A DNA stretch of 5,410 bases, taken from positions 1-5,410 of the forward strand of contig QHSM01000460.1 of assembly GCA_003221595.1 (NCBI GenBank). The letters are read 5' to 3'. Each line of letters opens with the position of its first letter. Position 1 is the stretch's first letter. The notes beneath the pieces are model-generated. The model ran no database searches. It was given only the letters and a program-made list of their open reading frames with translations, and was not told the DNA's origin. The translations under genes were made by a program, and so were the position numbers. The DNA comes from Candidatus Rokuibacteriota bacterium. Its GTDB lineage: Bacteria; Methylomirabilota; Methylomirabilia; Rokubacteriales; CSP1-6. This document shows, one piece after another, positions 1-5,410 of this stretch.

Positions 1-853
1 CCTCGCCAAGGAGCTGGGCGAAGAGGAGATGCGTCGGCGCCTCAAGGCCGAGCCCCTGCACCTTCGCGAGCTGAGCCTCGCGGGTCACGTCGCGCTCACC
101 GGCGACATCCTCAACCTGCACGACACGTACATGATCCCGCCGGACCGGCCGTATGCGTTCGACCCGCGCGTCGACGAGCGACTCAGCTATCGCACCCAGT
201 CGATCCTGGTGGTCCCGCTCCAGGATCCCGCGCACAACATCCTCGGTGTGCTCGAGCTGATCAATGCGCTGGACCGGGGCCGCGTCGTGCCGTTCGATTC
301 GCAGTACGAATCGCTGGTGGGATCGCTGGCGTCGCAGGCCGCCGTCGCCCTGCGCAACGCCCGGCTCGAGGACCTCTCCTTCAAGGACGCGCTGACCGAC
401 GTGTACAACCGTCGATACTTCTCGATACGGATGGAGGAGGAGTTCAAGCGCCATTCCCGCTTCGGCGAGCCGCTCTCGCTGGCGCTGATGGATCTGGATC
501 ACTTCAAGGAGGTCAACGACCGGTTAGGTCACCGCGCCGGGGACGAGGTCCTGCGCGACGTCGCGCAGCTTCTCGTCAAGCACTCGCGCAGCTTCAGCAT
601 CGTGACCCGGTACGGCGGCGACGAGTTCGCGATCATCCTGGTGAACACGGCGAAGGCCGGCGGCCTCACGTACGCGGAGCGCATCCGGATCATCATGGAG
701 CAGAACCGGTTCGCGCACTCGCCGGTCACGGCCAGTCTCGGGGTCGCCAGCCTCCCGGAAGATGCGACGACCATCGACGATCTCATCGTCGCCGCTGATC
801 GGGCCCTCTACGAGGCCAAGCGTCTGGGCCGGAACCGGGCGGCCGCCCCGTGA
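1..853 (+). CDS. GAF-GGDEF diguanylate cyclase, 5'-truncated
   Basis: This is a probable diguanylate cyclase, which condenses two GTP into cyclic di-GMP under control of a GAF sensor domain. The frame is open to the left edge (first full codon at base 2), and the downstream paralogue aligns through the edge, so the true start lies outside the window. Numbering from the Met at base 29, the rest of the GAF domain covers about residues 1-112 and the GGDEF domain about 115-272. The GGDEF signatures are intact: DALTDVYNRR (120-129), the metal-binding Asp in MDLDHFK (D155), ND and GH motifs, GGDEF at 196-200 (bases 614-628) and ADRALYEAK near the end. The inhibitory RxxD I-site is absent, with RSFS at the expected place, so classical product inhibition is unlikely. 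No membrane segment is visible in the part seen, which suggests a cytoplasmic protein. Its stop overlaps the start of the next gene. Confidence 0.9.
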   Translation, partial: LAKELGEEEMRRRLKAEPLHLRELSLAGHVALTGDILNLHDTYMIPPDRPYAFDPRVDERLSYRTQSILVVPLQDPAHNILGVLELINALDRGRVVPFDSQYESLVGSLASQAAVALRNARLEDLSFKDALTDVYNRRYFSIRMEEEFKRHSRFGEPLSLALMDLDHFKEVNDRLGHRAGDEVLRDVAQLLVKHSRSFSIVTRYGGDEFAIILVNTAKAGGLTYAERIRIIMEQNRFAHSPVTASLGVASLPEDATTIDDLIVAADRALYEAKRLGRNRAAAP

Positions 854-1908
854 GCTCCCACACCGCCGCCGACCGCGAGCAGGTCCTCGACGAGCTGCTC
901 GACATCGGCCTCGCCGTCGCCAGCGAGCGCGATCTCTACGCCCTGCTCGACCGGATCCTCGGAGCGGCGCGGCGGTTCACGCGAGCCGAGGCCGGCACCC
1001 TCTTTCTCCGCGAAGGCGATCGGCTCCGGTTCGCCGTGGTGCAGAACGACCTGGTCGAGCGAAAGCTGGCACGGCCCGAGCTGCAGCAGCGATTCGAGGC
1101 CGAGCCCCTGCGGCTCAGTGAGCCGAGTCTCGCCGGCCACGTGGCGCAGACCGGCGAGGTGGTCAACGTCGCCGACGCGCATGCGATCGGCGTGCACCAG
1201 ACCCGCGCCTTCAACGCGCGATTCGACGCCACCAGCGACTACGCCACGCGCTCGGTGCTCGCCGTCCCCCTTCAAGATTCGACGGGCAGCATCGTCGGGG
1301 TGCTCGAGCTCCTGAACGCCGTCGACGACTCCGGCGCGACCGTCGCCTTCCACCGGGATCACGAGAAGCTGATCCGGGCGCTCGCCGCCCATGCCGCGGT
1401 CGCCATCCGCAATGCCCGGCTCGAGAACATCTCGTTCAAGGACGGCCTGACCGAGCTCTACAACCGCCGGTATTTCGGCCTGCGGATCGACGAGGAGGTC
1501 AAGCGCCACACCCGGTTCGGGCATCCGCTCTCGCTCGTGGTCGTGAACGTCGATCGCTTCAAGCCGATCAACGCCGAGCACGGACAGCCGGCGGGCGACG
1601 AGGTGCTCCGGGAGGTGGCGCGGCTCCTCGTCCGGCACTCCCGAAGCTTCACGATCATCGCCCGCCTGGACGGCGACGAGTTCGCCGCGCTGCTCGCCAA
1701 CACGCCCAAGGCCGGCGCCGTCACCTACGCGCAGCGGATCCGCTCCGTCATCGAGGGCCATCCCTTCGCGCGCGGCACGATCACCGCGAGCTTCGGCGTG
1801 GCCGGCCTGCCGGCCGACGCCGTGTCGGCGGACGACCTGCTGGCGGCGGCTCAGCGGGCGTTGCGCCAGGCGAAGGACCTCGGCCGGAACCGCGTCACCG
1901 CGCTCTAG
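850..1908 (+). CDS. GAF-GGDEF protein with degenerate active site
   Basis: This 352-residue protein is a tandem paralogue of the gene upstream; more than half of aligned residues are identical by eye. It has a short N-terminal helix, a GAF domain (about 18-190) and a GGDEF domain (about 195-350). The GTG start at 850 overlaps the previous TGA as GTGA, and no strong ribosome binding site is seen, so translational coupling is likely. The GGDEF domain is altered at signature positions. The metal-ligand Asp of the DxD motif is Asn (N233 in NVDRFK), ND is NA (241-242), GH is GQ (245-246), GGDEF is DGDEF (274-278), and ADxALYxAK is AQRALRQAK (334-342). The RxxD I-site is absent. The catalytic-region DEF, N241, D250 and DGLTELYNRR remain. 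In this family such changes usually lower or abolish cyclase activity, so I infer a GAF-controlled regulatory or GTP-binding role, or a heterodimer partner of the upstream enzyme. Low residual activity cannot be excluded. Confidence 0.92.
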   Translation: MSSHTAADREQVLDELLDIGLAVASERDLYALLDRILGAARRFTRAEAGTLFLREGDRLRFAVVQNDLVERKLARPELQQRFEAEPLRLSEPSLAGHVAQTGEVVNVADAHAIGVHQTRAFNARFDATSDYATRSVLAVPLQDSTGSIVGVLELLNAVDDSGATVAFHRDHEKLIRALAAHAAVAIRNARLENISFKDGLTELYNRRYFGLRIDEEVKRHTRFGHPLSLVVVNVDRFKPINAEHGQPAGDEVLREVARLLVRHSRSFTIIARLDGDEFAALLANTPKAGAVTYAQRIRSVIEGHPFARGTITASFGVAGLPADAVSADDLLAAAQRALRQAKDLGRNRVTAL

Positions 1909-1941
1909 GTCGTCCGTTGCGTCATTCGATCGGGCCCGCGC

Positions 1942-1974
1942 TTGACTTGTCTCCCGCTCATGTGTCATTAGGTT
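1942..1974 (+). promoter_or_regulatory. Candidate sigma70-type promoter
   Basis: An AT-richer stretch in the 116-base gap before the oxidase gene offers two overlapping promoter registers. One is TTGACT at 1942-1947 with CATTAG at 1966-1971, an 18-base spacer and a TG just upstream of the -10. The other is TTGTCT at 1947-1952 with TAGGTT at 1969-1974 and a 16-base spacer; this -10 fits the TAnnnT pattern. Either would start transcription about 40-45 bases before the ATG at 2025. The rest of the gap shows no terminator-like hairpin with a T-run. The -10 matches are weak, so this is a candidate only. Confidence 0.35.
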
Positions 1975-2014
1975 CCTCGGCCGCGCGCGCGAAGCCGCCA
2001 TTCGACGCACCGAT

Positions 2015-2020
2015 GGAGGA
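2015..2020 (+). promoter_or_regulatory. Ribosome binding site GGAGGA
   Basis: A near-perfect Shine-Dalgarno sequence sits 4 bases before the ATG at 2025. It decides the start of the oxidase gene against the in-frame ATG at 2013 and the longer open frame reaching back to 1917. Confidence 0.8.
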
Positions 2021-2024
2021 ACCC

Positions 2025-2705
2025 ATGAGCAAAAGCCCGTTCCGCACACAGCTCGAGGCCGCCGTCAGCGCCCGTCATAGCCGCCTGAATCCGTTCACCG
2101 AGAAGTGGGTGAAGGGCGAGCTGACGCGCGCCCAGCTCGGGGCCTGGGCGGCCCAGCACCATCAGTACGTCTCGCAGTTTCCCCGCTGGTGCGCCACGGT
2201 GTACGGCCAGTGCCCGGACCCCGACGCGCGCGATTTCCTGCTCGAGAACATCATCGAGGAAGAGTCCGGCACCAAGCACGTCGATCTGCTCATCCGCTTC
2301 GCCGAGGCGTGCGGGGTCTCGCGGGCCGAAGTGGAATCCAAGCAGCAGCTCCCGACCACCCGGGGCCTCACCGCGTGGTGCTTCGAGATGTCGCATCAGC
2401 CCTTCCACATCGCGGCGGCCGGGCTCCTGGTCGGGCTCGAGTCCCAGGTGCCGGGCATCTATCAGCGCAACCTGCCTCCGCTCAAGTCGCATTACGGCTT
2501 CACCGACCACGAGGTCGAGTTCTTCGCGATCCATATCGAGGCCGACGAGGTCCACGGTGAGCGGGGCTACCAGATCGTCGAGCGTCACTGCACGAGCCCG
2601 GCGCGGCAGGCGGAGGCGGTCGACGCGGTCCGCCAGGCGACCGAGATGCGATGGCAGTACATGACCGGCCTCTACCGTGCCTTCGTCGTGAAGGACGAGG
2701 TGTGA
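2025..2705 (+). CDS. Heme-oxygenase-like di-metal oxidase (CADD/PqqC/TenA fold)
   Basis: This 226-residue, apparently cytosolic, all-helical protein belongs to the TenA/PqqC/CADD superfamily, often annotated as iron-containing redox enzyme. A full set of candidate metal ligands is visible: E78 and H85 in EEESGTKH, E139 in GLLVGLESQ, and H170, D174 and H177 in HIEADEVH. Their order and spacing match the E81/H88/E142/H174/D178/H181 set I recall for Chlamydia CADD. This favours an O2-activating di-iron or Fe/Mn oxidase over a TenA thiaminase or the cofactorless PqqC. Known members include CADD (p-aminobenzoate formation), UndA (fatty acid decarboxylation) and SznF (N-oxygenation); the substrate here is unknown. 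Simple offset puts F24 near CADD's sacrificial Tyr27, which argues mildly against the pABA role. The start at 2025 is set by GGAGGA at 2015-2020. The stop overlaps the Rieske ferredoxin gene by four bases, and that protein may be its electron donor. Confidence 0.88.
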   Translation: MSKSPFRTQLEAAVSARHSRLNPFTEKWVKGELTRAQLGAWAAQHHQYVSQFPRWCATVYGQCPDPDARDFLLENIIEEESGTKHVDLLIRFAEACGVSRAEVESKQQLPTTRGLTAWCFEMSHQPFHIAAAGLLVGLESQVPGIYQRNLPPLKSHYGFTDHEVEFFAIHIEADEVHGERGYQIVERHCTSPARQAEAVDAVRQATEMRWQYMTGLYRAFVVKDEV

Positions 2706-3010
2706 GTCGCCACCACGTCGGACGCCTCGACGATCTGACGGCGGGCCAGCTCAAGCTGGTCGAGGCCGACGGCACGCGCGTGGTGCTGGTGAGGGTCCGG
2801 GACGAGGTGTTCGCGTGCAGTGACGAGTGCACGCATCAGGGTGGTCCCCTGAGCGAGGGGCGGGTCACCGGTACGCGGCTCGCCTGTCCCTGGCACGGCT
2901 GGATGTTCGACCTGCGCTCGGGCGAGTGCGTGATGCCCTCGCGCGGCGGGCGTGTCGGCACCTATCCGGTGACGATCGAGGGCGGCGACATCTGGGTGGA
3001 GATCGCGTGA
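2702..3010 (+). CDS. Rieske [2Fe-2S] ferredoxin
   Basis: This is a 102-residue stand-alone Rieske protein, about the usual size for the NirD/BphF-type ferredoxins that carry electrons to oxygenases. The cluster-binding motif is complete: C43-T-H45, 16 residues, then C62-P-W-H65. The surrounding THQGGPLSEG and CPWHGWMFDLRSGE segments are typical of the family, as is the proline-containing C-terminal strand region GTYPVTIEGGDIWVEIA. There is no signal peptide or membrane anchor, so it should be a soluble cytosolic carrier and not a cytochrome bc1-type subunit. The GTG start at 2702 overlaps the TGA of the oxidase gene as GTGA, with purine-rich AAGGACGAGG just upstream at 2691-2700. No oxygenase large subunit or reductase lies in the window, so the neighbouring di-metal oxidase is the most obvious partner. 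This is inferred from gene order only. Confidence 0.93.
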   Translation: MSRHHVGRLDDLTAGQLKLVEADGTRVVLVRVRDEVFACSDECTHQGGPLSEGRVTGTRLACPWHGWMFDLRSGECVMPSRGGRVGTYPVTIEGGDIWVEIA

Positions 3011-3011
3011 C

Positions 3012-3434
3012 ATGGCGCTCACCCGCGATCGGGCTCGCGCGTGTGTCGAACGCGGCGTCGCCGAGGCGCAGGCGCTCGGCTTCAAGGTCGCGATCGCGGT
3101 CGTCGACGACGCCGGGCATCTGATCGTCTGTGACCGGATGGACGGCGCGCTCTGGGTGACACCCGAGATCGCCCGCGCGAAGGCCAACGCGGCGGCGGCC
3201 TTCCACGCCACCACCCTCGACCTCGAGGAGCGATTCGCCAAGCGCCAGCTCTTCGCCGACAGCGTCGCGACCCTCGGCGACTATCAGTTCGTCTTCGGCC
3301 GGGGCGCGGTTCCGCTGGTGGAGGACGGGCGCATCGTGGGTGCCGTCGGGGTCAGCGGCGCCGTGCCCGCCGACAACGACCACACGATCGCCGACGCCGC
3401 CGCGGGCCATCCCGTTCTGCCGCGCGCCCACTAG
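3012..3434 (+). CDS. GlcG/HbpS-family (DUF336) heme-binding-like protein
   Basis: This 140-residue protein matches the GlcG/HbpS (DUF336) family in length and in its conserved segments. An N-terminal helix leads to KVAIAVVDDAGHLIVCDRMDGA (25-46), then a helix with the ARAKANAAAAF run (55-65), and the glycine-rich GAVPLVEDGRIVGAVGVSGA core (98-117) followed by DNDHTIADAA. Some family members bind heme (Streptomyces HbpS) and others sit in glycolate and other catabolic operons with unclear roles, so heme binding here is not proven. No signal peptide is visible, which suggests a cytosolic form. The ATG lies one base after the Rieske stop, with GGAG at 2998-3001 about ten bases upstream, so it is probably co-transcribed with the oxidase and ferredoxin. 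The tail after the DUF336 core (AGHPVLPRAH) looks non-conserved. Confidence 0.88.
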   Translation: MALTRDRARACVERGVAEAQALGFKVAIAVVDDAGHLIVCDRMDGALWVTPEIARAKANAAAAFHATTLDLEERFAKRQLFADSVATLGDYQFVFGRGAVPLVEDGRIVGAVGVSGAVPADNDHTIADAAAGHPVLPRAH

Positions 3435-3444
3435 GGTCCCGCCT

Positions 3445-3448
3445 GAGG
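3445..3448 (+). promoter_or_regulatory. Ribosome binding site GAGG, ambiguous start
   Basis: GAGG lies 4 bases before an in-frame GTG (3453) and 13 bases before the ATG (3462) of the small HicB-like gene. The spacing slightly favours GTG, while start codon type and the family N-terminus favour ATG. Confidence 0.4.
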
Positions 3449-3461
3449 TAAAGTGTCGGAC

Positions 3462-3620
3462 ATGCAATTCGAGGTCGAAGTCCATCGTAACGAGATGGGC
3501 GACTGGGTCGCGGTCGCCGTGGCCTGGGGCGTCGAGGTGACCGGGCGCACCGAGAACGAGGCCCTCGCCCGGATCATGGACGCGCTCGCGCAGCACTTCA
3601 AGAAAACCCCGGGCCAGTGA
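3462..3620 (+). CDS. Small HicB-like domain protein
   Basis: This short gene encodes 52 residues (55 if the in-frame GTG at 3453 is used). The sequence begins MQFEVEVHRNEMGDWVAVAV and continues with GVEVTGRTENEALARIMDALAQHF. This follows the layout of the HicB-like/UPF0150 fold: a first strand, a hydrophilic turn with a D-x-W/V-A strand, a G-V-x-x-x-G-x-T strand, then an E-A-L helix. HicB proteins usually neutralise the HicA RNase toxin and carry a C-terminal DNA-binding domain. Here no DNA-binding domain follows and no HicA lies in the window, so a toxin-antitoxin role is not supported; it could be an orphan binding domain. Its reality is supported by a GAGG site upstream and by a GTGA overlap with the CoA-transferase gene, which suggests coupled translation. 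The family call comes from pattern recognition by eye. Confidence 0.68.
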   Translation: MQFEVEVHRNEMGDWVAVAVAWGVEVTGRTENEALARIMDALAQHFKKTPGQ

Positions 3621-4801
3621 GCGGGGCGCTCGCCGGGCTTCGGGTCGTCGACTGCTCTCGCCTGATCGCCGGCGGCGTGCTCGCGACGATCCTCGCCGAC
3701 CACGGCGCCGATGTGATCAAGGTCGAGAACCCGCGCGGCGGCGATCCCCTGCGCACGTGGCTCCGCGATCGCGGCGAGCTGTGGTGGAAGGTGTACGCGC
3801 GCGGCAAGCGCTCGGTCACGCTGAACCTTGCCCATCCGAGGGGCCAGGGGCTCCTGCGCCGCCTGTGCCGCGGCGCCGACGTCCTCGTCGAGAACTTTCT
3901 CCCGGGCACCTTCGAGAAGTGGGGGCTCGGCTGGGAGGTCCTGTCCGCCGACAATCCGCGCCTGGTCTTCGCCCGGGTCTCCGGCTGGGGTCAGGACGGT
4001 CCCTATCGCGACCGGCCGGGCTTCGGCACGATGGTCGAAGCGATGAGCGGATTCGCCGTCGCGACGGGCGAGGCCGACGGCCCGCCGACGCTCCCCTCGT
4101 TCCCGATGGCCGACATGATCGCCGCGCTGTCGGCGACGACCGCCGTTCTGGCGGCCCTGCGTCACCGCGATCACGTCTCCGGACGCGGCCAGGTGATCGA
4201 CGTCTCGCTCTACGAGCCGCTCCTGTCGGTGCTGGGCCCGGCCGCCGCCGAATTCGCTCTCGACGGAACCGTGGCGGTGCGCCGAGGCAACAGCTCCGAG
4301 AACGCGAGCCCGCGCGGGACCTACCGGACGCGCGAGGGCAAGTGGGTGGCGCTGTCGGCCTCGACGCCCGCCTCGGCGGCCGCTCTCTTCGAGGGGCTGG
4401 GCCTCGGCACCCTCCTGACGGACCCCCGCTTCGCCACCAACGACGCGCGGGTCGCCCACAACGACCTGGTGGACGCGGCGCTCACGCGCGCCATCGGCTC
4501 CCGGACGCTCGACGAGATGGTGCGGCTCTTCGAGACGGCGAACCTCACCGCCTCTCCCGTCTATGACAGCGCCGACATCGCCAAGGACCCCCACGTCGTC
4601 GGCCGCGGCATCCTCGTCGACGTCCCGGACGCCGACCTCGGAGCCGTGCGGATGACGGCGCCGACGCCCCGCCTCGCCGAGACGCCCGCCACGATCCGAT
4701 CGTCGGGCCCGCCGCTCGGCGCTCACAACCGCGAGGTCTACGGCGAGATCGGCATCGACGACACCGAACTGGAGAACCTCAGCCGCGAGGGCATCGTATG
4801 A
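3617..4801 (+). CDS. CaiB/BaiF family III CoA-transferase
   Basis: This complete 394-residue protein has the usual length of family III CoA-transferases, which move CoA between carboxylic acids as interlocked dimers in the cytosol. Family hallmarks in order are GLRVVDCSRLIAGG (7-20), LADHGADVIKVENPRGGDPLR (26-46), GKRSVTLNL (63-71), ADVLVENFLPGTFEKWGLG (87-105), RVSGWGQDGPYRDRPGF (120-136), SGRGQVIDVSLYE (188-200), and a C-terminal domain with PVYDSADIAKDPHVVGRG. The expected catalytic Asp is D166 in FPMADM (bases 4112-4114), matching Asp169 of formyl-CoA transferase. The acid substrate cannot be read from the sequence. The GTG start at 3617 overlaps the stop of the small HicB-like gene and lacks its own clear ribosome binding site, so translation is probably coupled. 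Its stop overlaps the ATG of the next gene. Confidence 0.95.
   Translation: MSGALAGLRVVDCSRLIAGGVLATILADHGADVIKVENPRGGDPLRTWLRDRGELWWKVYARGKRSVTLNLAHPRGQGLLRRLCRGADVLVENFLPGTFEKWGLGWEVLSADNPRLVFARVSGWGQDGPYRDRPGFGTMVEAMSGFAVATGEADGPPTLPSFPMADMIAALSATTAVLAALRHRDHVSGRGQVIDVSLYEPLLSVLGPAAAEFALDGTVAVRRGNSSENASPRGTYRTREGKWVALSASTPASAAALFEGLGLGTLLTDPRFATNDARVAHNDLVDAALTRAIGSRTLDEMVRLFETANLTASPVYDSADIAKDPHVVGRGILVDVPDADLGAVRMTAPTPRLAETPATIRSSGPPLGAHNREVYGEIGIDDTELENLSREGIV
4787..4791 (+). promoter_or_regulatory. Ribosome binding site GAGGG
   Basis: GAGGG inside the end of the CoA-transferase gene lies 6 bases before the ATG at 4798. It supports that start over the in-frame ATG at 4804. Confidence 0.55.
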
Positions 4802-5410
4802 CTATGGCGTTCGGCTTCCTCACCAGCGTGCTGCTCACAGTGCTGCTCGGCCTGGCACCGACGGCCCGTGCCGCCGACTACGGCGGCCCGCTCATCGACG
4901 CCCACTCACACCTGCCGAACGGCACCGCGATCGATACGTACGTCGCCGCGATGAAGCGGCACAACGTCGTCAAGGTGGTGCTCCTGGGCGTCGGAGGCCT
5001 CCAGAAGGACGACACGAACTGGCTGACGGCGGCGAGCAAGAAGTATCCCGATCGGGTGGTGGCCGGCCTGCCCCTGCCCGACCCGACCGTCGACGCGGCG
5101 GCGAGCCAGCTCGAAGTCCAGCTGGAGCGCGGCCGCAAGCGGGTGATCGGCGAGGTTCACATGCGGCAGGTCGGGCGCCGCCTGATCGATCGCGATCCGA
5201 ACGGCGCGGCATTCGGACGGATCCTCGACGTCGCCGGGAAATTCGGCGTCCCGATCGTCATCCACTACGAGCTGACCGATGCGGCCGAGACCGCGCTCGA
5301 TCGCGCGCTCGCCGCCCACCGCAAGACAATCGTGGTGCTCGCCCACGGTGGCGAGGGGCCGCCCGGCCGTCTCGACCGGTTCCTGATGCGCAATCCCAAC
5401 CTCCGTGTGG
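4798..5410 (+). CDS. Exported amidohydrolase (TIM barrel), 3'-truncated
   Basis: The frame is open to the right edge and gives 204 residues of a metal-dependent amidohydrolase of the amidohydrolase-2 type. After the mature N-terminus comes the strand-1 metal motif PLIDAHSH (D34, H36, H38). Further candidate barrel residues are E119 in VIGEVHM, H156 in VPIVIHYE and H183 in VVLAHGGEG. The C-terminal part, including the expected last catalytic Asp, is outside the window. Residues 1-25 look like a Sec signal peptide: a hydrophobic core (FGFLTSVLLTVLLGLAP) and an ARA cleavage site before ADYGG. The n-region lacks positive charge, which is slightly atypical. The protein is therefore probably periplasmic or secreted, hydrolysing an unknown substrate. 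The ATG overlaps the CoA-transferase stop as ATGA and has GAGGG six bases upstream, so the two genes look coupled. Confidence 0.88.
   Translation, partial: MTMAFGFLTSVLLTVLLGLAPTARAADYGGPLIDAHSHLPNGTAIDTYVAAMKRHNVVKVVLLGVGGLQKDDTNWLTAASKKYPDRVVAGLPLPDPTVDAAASQLEVQLERGRKRVIGEVHMRQVGRRLIDRDPNGAAFGRILDVAGKFGVPIVIHYELTDAAETALDRALAAHRKTIVVLAHGGEGPPGRLDRFLMRNPNLRV

Noticed and set aside
1931..1938. Palindrome CGGGCCCG as a possible terminator
   Set aside because: It is an 8-base palindrome with no loop and no following T-run, and is expected by chance in GC-rich DNA.
1917..2024. N-terminal extension of the oxidase to a TTG at 1917 or an ATG at 2013
   Set aside because: The GGAGGA site sits 4 bases before the ATG at 2025 and overlaps the other ATG. 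The extension covers the candidate promoter and does not resemble the family.
808..2049. Long reverse-strand open frame (413 codons) opposite the second GAF-GGDEF gene
   Set aside because: The opposite strand encodes a clear two-domain protein. The reverse translation has no recognisable domain and the repetitive R/G/E/D/V-rich composition typical of antisense frames in high-GC DNA.
2025..2705. TenA thiaminase or TenA-type transcriptional regulator
   Set aside because: The full metal-ligand set at CADD-like spacing fits a di-metal oxidase better, and no thiamine gene lies nearby.
3462..3620. HicA-HicB toxin-antitoxin module
   Set aside because: No HicA-like gene lies next to it on either strand and no DNA-binding domain follows; the neighbours are metabolic genes.
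3431..4726. Long reverse-strand open frame (431 codons) opposite the CoA-transferase gene
   Set aside because: It is a shadow of the CaiB/BaiF gene, with low-complexity charged composition, no domain and no convincing ribosome binding site.

Overview
The window is high-GC bacterial DNA (roughly two thirds G+C by eye, with G/C-ending codons throughout). All eight supported genes lie on the + strand and are tightly packed. Shine-Dalgarno-like sites, GTG starts and four 4-base stop/start overlaps point to a bacterium. The gene mix (GAF-GGDEF proteins, a CaiB/BaiF CoA-transferase, a GlcG/HbpS protein, a Rieske ferredoxin and an exported amidohydrolase) resembles soil lineages such as Rokubacteria/Methylomirabilota or some high-GC proteobacteria. 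No marker gene is present, so this placement is only a guess.

Region 1 (1-1908) holds two tandem paralogous GAF-GGDEF proteins joined by a GTGA overlap. The first, cut by the left edge, keeps a canonical GGDEF active site and probably makes cyclic di-GMP. The second has lost several signature residues (a metal-ligand Asp changed to Asn, and GGDEF changed to DGDEF). It is probably weak or inactive and may act as a sensor or regulatory partner.

Region 2 (1909-2024) is a 116-base gap with an AT-richer stretch that looks like a promoter, followed by a strong GGAGGA ribosome binding site. It probably starts a new transcription unit.

Region 3 (2025-3434) is a compact redox-looking cassette. It has a heme-oxygenase-like di-metal oxidase (CADD/PqqC/TenA fold) with a complete six-residue ligand set, a small Rieske [2Fe-2S] ferredoxin overlapping it by four bases, and a GlcG/HbpS-family protein one base further on. 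The ferredoxin could plausibly supply electrons to the oxidase.

Region 4 (3435-5410) starts after a 27-base gap. It holds a small HicB-like protein (52 aa, no HicA partner in view), a complete CaiB/BaiF family III CoA-transferase, and the start of an amidohydrolase with an apparent signal peptide, cut by the right edge. These three are joined by GTGA and ATGA overlaps, so they are probably co-translated. No terminator, RNA gene, mobile element or CRISPR array was seen.
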